Below are positions 62,172 to 64,000 of a stretch of 64,000 nt of DNA, in pieces. Made by a program: the position numbers and the translations under genes. How positions within the stretch are numbered: the stretch's first letter is position 1; the number at the start of each line of letters is the position of its first letter. Source of the stretch: HB2-32-21 sp003448675 (GTDB lineage: Bacteria > Pseudomonadota > Gammaproteobacteria > Pseudomonadales > Porticoccaceae); the NCBI GenBank assembly GCA_041584755.1, contig JBFHDK010000002.1, positions 1-64,000 on the forward strand, read 5' to 3'. The notes beneath the pieces were generated by a model. It was given only the letters and a program-made list of their open reading frames with translations. It was not told where the DNA came from and ran no database searches.

Positions 62172-62347
62172 GATCTTTTCCGCACACTGCCCCCGAAAAA
62201 GTCCGGCACTGGAATTTTTCTACTGACTTATGCGCGTTTACTTTCCGGGGGCTTTAAATAGTTTCGTCCGAGAGTACAACATTCGCGCTAAACCGGTAAA
62301 CACACGACTACCCTGACGTGAGCTAAGCACCACGCGACTGATGCAGA

Positions 62348-63634
62348 TCATGTCGGGACGTCCTGGGATTGCAAAGCCTGGAGGCGCTCCCGCGCCTGCC
62401 GACCCAATTCGCCCGGTGCCCTGGCCGCCTCCTGATAATAGACCGCAGCCTCTTGTTTCGCGCCCCGCGCGGCAGAAATGTCGCCCAGATACAAGCTGGA
62501 ATGGGCCGTGGGCAGCAACTCGCGGCTGCGCAGCAGGTCACGCTCGGCCGCCGGAAAGTTATTCTGTTTAAAGTAATGGATTCCCCGCGTCAGCACGTGA
62601 CTGAAATAATTCGGGTTTTTCTTGACCGCCATGGAATAGGCTTGGGTGGCCTTGTTGTTTTTATCGTCCATGGCCCAGGCGTGGCCACGCAGTTCCCAGA
62701 ACTGGCCTTCCGCTGGCTGCAAGCGAATACTTTCATCCAGTAGCTGCAAAGCGCGGGCCGGGGCTCTCTCCTGCAGGGACTCCATGGCCACGGTTTGCGC
62801 TTCGTAGGCTGGCTGATCACGACGAATTGCCGCGGTCATACGCCGGTAGCGCTCGGTATTTCTGACGCCCCCCGGCGGATAGTTGGCGGCCTTGGCCCGA
62901 TTTGCCTCTACCCGCTCCTGGGATGGCGGATGGCTGGCAAATAATGCGGCCAGGGCACTCTGTTGACGGCCCTCTGAAAGCTCCACAAACTTGGCCTGGA
63001 CGGCGACCGCGCCCTGGGGGTCGTAGCCGGCCCTGACCATGTAATCCATGCCATAGGCATCGGACTCCAGCTCCGCCGAGCGACCATAACGAGACATCCA
63101 GGCCGATGTGCCGAGTTGCGCGGCCATGCCGCCAAGGGGGTTGTTGTTGGTAGCGCTGCCCAAAGCCTGGAGGCCAATATTCGCCAGCATACCCCGGGTC
63201 ATCTGGGTGGCGCCATGGCGAGCGGCGGCATGGACAATTTCGTGGGCAAGCACGGCGGCCAACTGGGATTCATCCTCCAGGTGAATCAACAAGCCCCGGT
63301 TAATAGCGATCTTGCCACCGGGCAACGCCCAGGCATTAGGCACTGAGTTGTTAAGCACCACAAATTCGTAGGGCAGCTCGGGCCGGTCGCTAACCCGCGC
63401 CAGCTTGTGGCCCACCTCGGCCACATAGCGCTGCACCGCCGGGTCGATATAGTAGAGCCCCCCCTGGGATTGCTGCCCGGATTGGTACTGCTGTTGGCCG
63501 ATGGCCACTTCCTGCTGGGGAGAAATCAACGACAATTCCTGCCTGCCAGTCACGGGGTTAACCATGCACCCCGCCAGCACCGACAAAGACAAAAAAGCCA
63601 CCCAAAACCGCGAGATTCTTTCCGACACAGACAC
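62348..63634 (-). CDS. M48 family metalloprotease lipoprotein with C-terminal TPRs (BepA-like)
   Basis: A 428-residue envelope protease. The signal peptide ends in a lipobox with Cys23 (VLAGCMVNP), so it is a lipoprotein rather than the soluble periplasmic BepA of E. coli. The zinc site is HEIVH at residues 131-135, with a third ligand expected in ELESDAYG near residue 188-195. Residues about 270-428 form TPR-like helices (APARALQLLDESIRLQPAEGQ, then DKNNKATQAYSMAVKKNP). BepA-type proteases monitor outer-membrane protein assembly; the same role is inferred. It is divergent from yaaA with 74 bases between. Confidence 0.88.
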   Translation of the reverse strand: MSVSERISRFWVAFLSLSVLAGCMVNPVTGRQELSLISPQQEVAIGQQQYQSGQQSQGGLYYIDPAVQRYVAEVGHKLARVSDRPELPYEFVVLNNSVPNAWALPGGKIAINRGLLIHLEDESQLAAVLAHEIVHAAARHGATQMTRGMLANIGLQALGSATNNNPLGGMAAQLGTSAWMSRYGRSAELESDAYGMDYMVRAGYDPQGAVAVQAKFVELSEGRQQSALAALFASHPPSQERVEANRAKAANYPPGGVRNTERYRRMTAAIRRDQPAYEAQTVAMESLQERAPARALQLLDESIRLQPAEGQFWELRGHAWAMDDKNNKATQAYSMAVKKNPNYFSHVLTRGIHYFKQNNFPAAERDLLRSRELLPTAHSSLYLGDISAARGAKQEAAVYYQEAARAPGELGRQARERLQALQSQDVPT

Positions 63635-63708
63635 CTCCTGTTGATGGCCAAAGCTATGAGTATAATAACCGGTCAGTACAATCAGGTTGAACTCAAGGTC
63701 TAAGCGCC

Positions 63709-64000
63709 ATGCTAATGCTTATTTCCCCCGCAAAAAAAATGGATATGGGTGCCGGTGAAACCGTAGGCGGCAAGCCACTGGCTCTACACACTCAAGCAGA
63801 CTTTCTCGACGATGCCGAGGAGTTAATCGAGCAACTGCGCGAATTAACCCCACCCCAGGTTTCCGAATTGATGAAAATCAGCGACAAACTGGGCGATCTT
63901 AATTTCGGCCGTTACCTGGACTGGGATAAAAACCTTAATACCGACAACGCCCGCCAGGCGCTGTTGGCTTTCAAGGGCGACGTCTATGTCGGTATCGACG
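63709..64000 (+). CDS. yaaA: Peroxide stress protein YaaA, N-terminal part
   Basis: The first 97 codons of a YaaA (DUF328/UPF0246) gene, open at the window end. The start MLMLISPAKKMD, the LIEQLRELTPPQVSELMKISDKL stretch and the end NARQALLAFKGDVYVG match E. coli YaaA, which binds DNA and reduces iron-dependent damage under hydrogen peroxide. The ATG at 63709 is followed by a second ATG two codons later that could also serve. Confidence 0.93.
   Translation, partial: MLMLISPAKKMDMGAGETVGGKPLALHTQADFLDDAEELIEQLRELTPPQVSELMKISDKLGDLNFGRYLDWDKNLNTDNARQALLAFKGDVYVGID

Noticed and set aside
1..64000. Search for tRNA/rRNA genes, CRISPR arrays, insertion sequences, integrases, toxin-antitoxin pairs and defence genes
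   Set aside because: Reading through all gaps and genes I found none; every gap is short and the genes are core or ordinary accessory metabolism.

Overview
The window is a gene-dense chromosomal segment of a gammaproteobacterium. Gene content, gene order and protein similarity point to the Pseudomonas/Cellvibrio-Spongiibacter side of the class, probably a marine or other aquatic aerobe. That placement is inference from recognisable families and conserved neighbourhoods (rsmB-fmt-def / LysM-dprA; tsaC-hemF-aroE; aroQ-accBC-prmA; dusB-fis-purH-purD; trpEGDC-crp-OsmC-coq7-AAA ATPase; tkt-epd-pgk-fba; metK-ahcY-metF-rsmE). I saw no rRNA, tRNA, CRISPR array, insertion sequence or prophage.

Layout. 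1-5 kb: rsmB (cut by the window start), fmt and def on the minus strand, divergent from a LysM protein and dprA. 5-11 kb: a plus-strand run of purE, tsaC, hemF, aroE, a Nudix hydrolase, hemB and an RsmC-like methyltransferase. 11-19 kb: the bifunctional synthase PBP1b with an overlapping TPR lipoprotein that looks like its activator LpoP, a PfkB-type adenosine kinase, a PAS-GGDEF-EAL protein and a DUF2333 protein. 19-30 kb: dsbD, aroQ, accB, accC, prmA, a zinc-ribbon/DUF3426 protein, dusB, fis, purH and purD. 30-40 kb: a GNAT protein, a Ycf46-like AAA ATPase, coq7, a LysR regulator, an intergenic stretch with a likely small RNA, an OsmC protein, crp, and trpC/D/G/E with rpe upstream. 40-46 kb: accessory metabolism (alpha/beta hydrolase, FAH-family enzyme, Baeyer-Villiger-type monooxygenase, YtoQ, acyl-CoA dehydrogenase, HpcH/HpaI aldolase). 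46.7-52 kb: fba, pgk, epd and tkt as one minus-strand carbon-metabolism cluster. 52-57.6 kb: a methyl-cycle operon headed by an ArsR-methyltransferase fusion (SahR type), followed by metK, ahcY, metF and rsmE. 57.7-62 kb: an MFS transporter facing a damaged luciferase-like / Rieske / lipoprotein cluster. 62-64 kb: an M48 metalloprotease lipoprotein and the start of yaaA.

How the parts work together. Most of the window is core metabolism: purine synthesis (purE, purH, purD), heme (hemF, hemB), shikimate/tryptophan (aroE, aroQ, trp), fatty-acid initiation (accBC), glycolysis/pentose phosphate (tkt, epd, pgk, fba, rpe) and SAM recycling. The most informative unusual signals are: a near-perfect inverted repeat in front of sahR that is probably its operator; a Rieske oxygenase gene that has lost its whole [2Fe-2S] domain and reading frame; the next gene, whose lipoprotein signal lies upstream of any usable start codon; and an intergenic transcript-like element (promoter, hairpin, strong terminator) near 33.9 kb. 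I did not find a clearly new multi-gene system.
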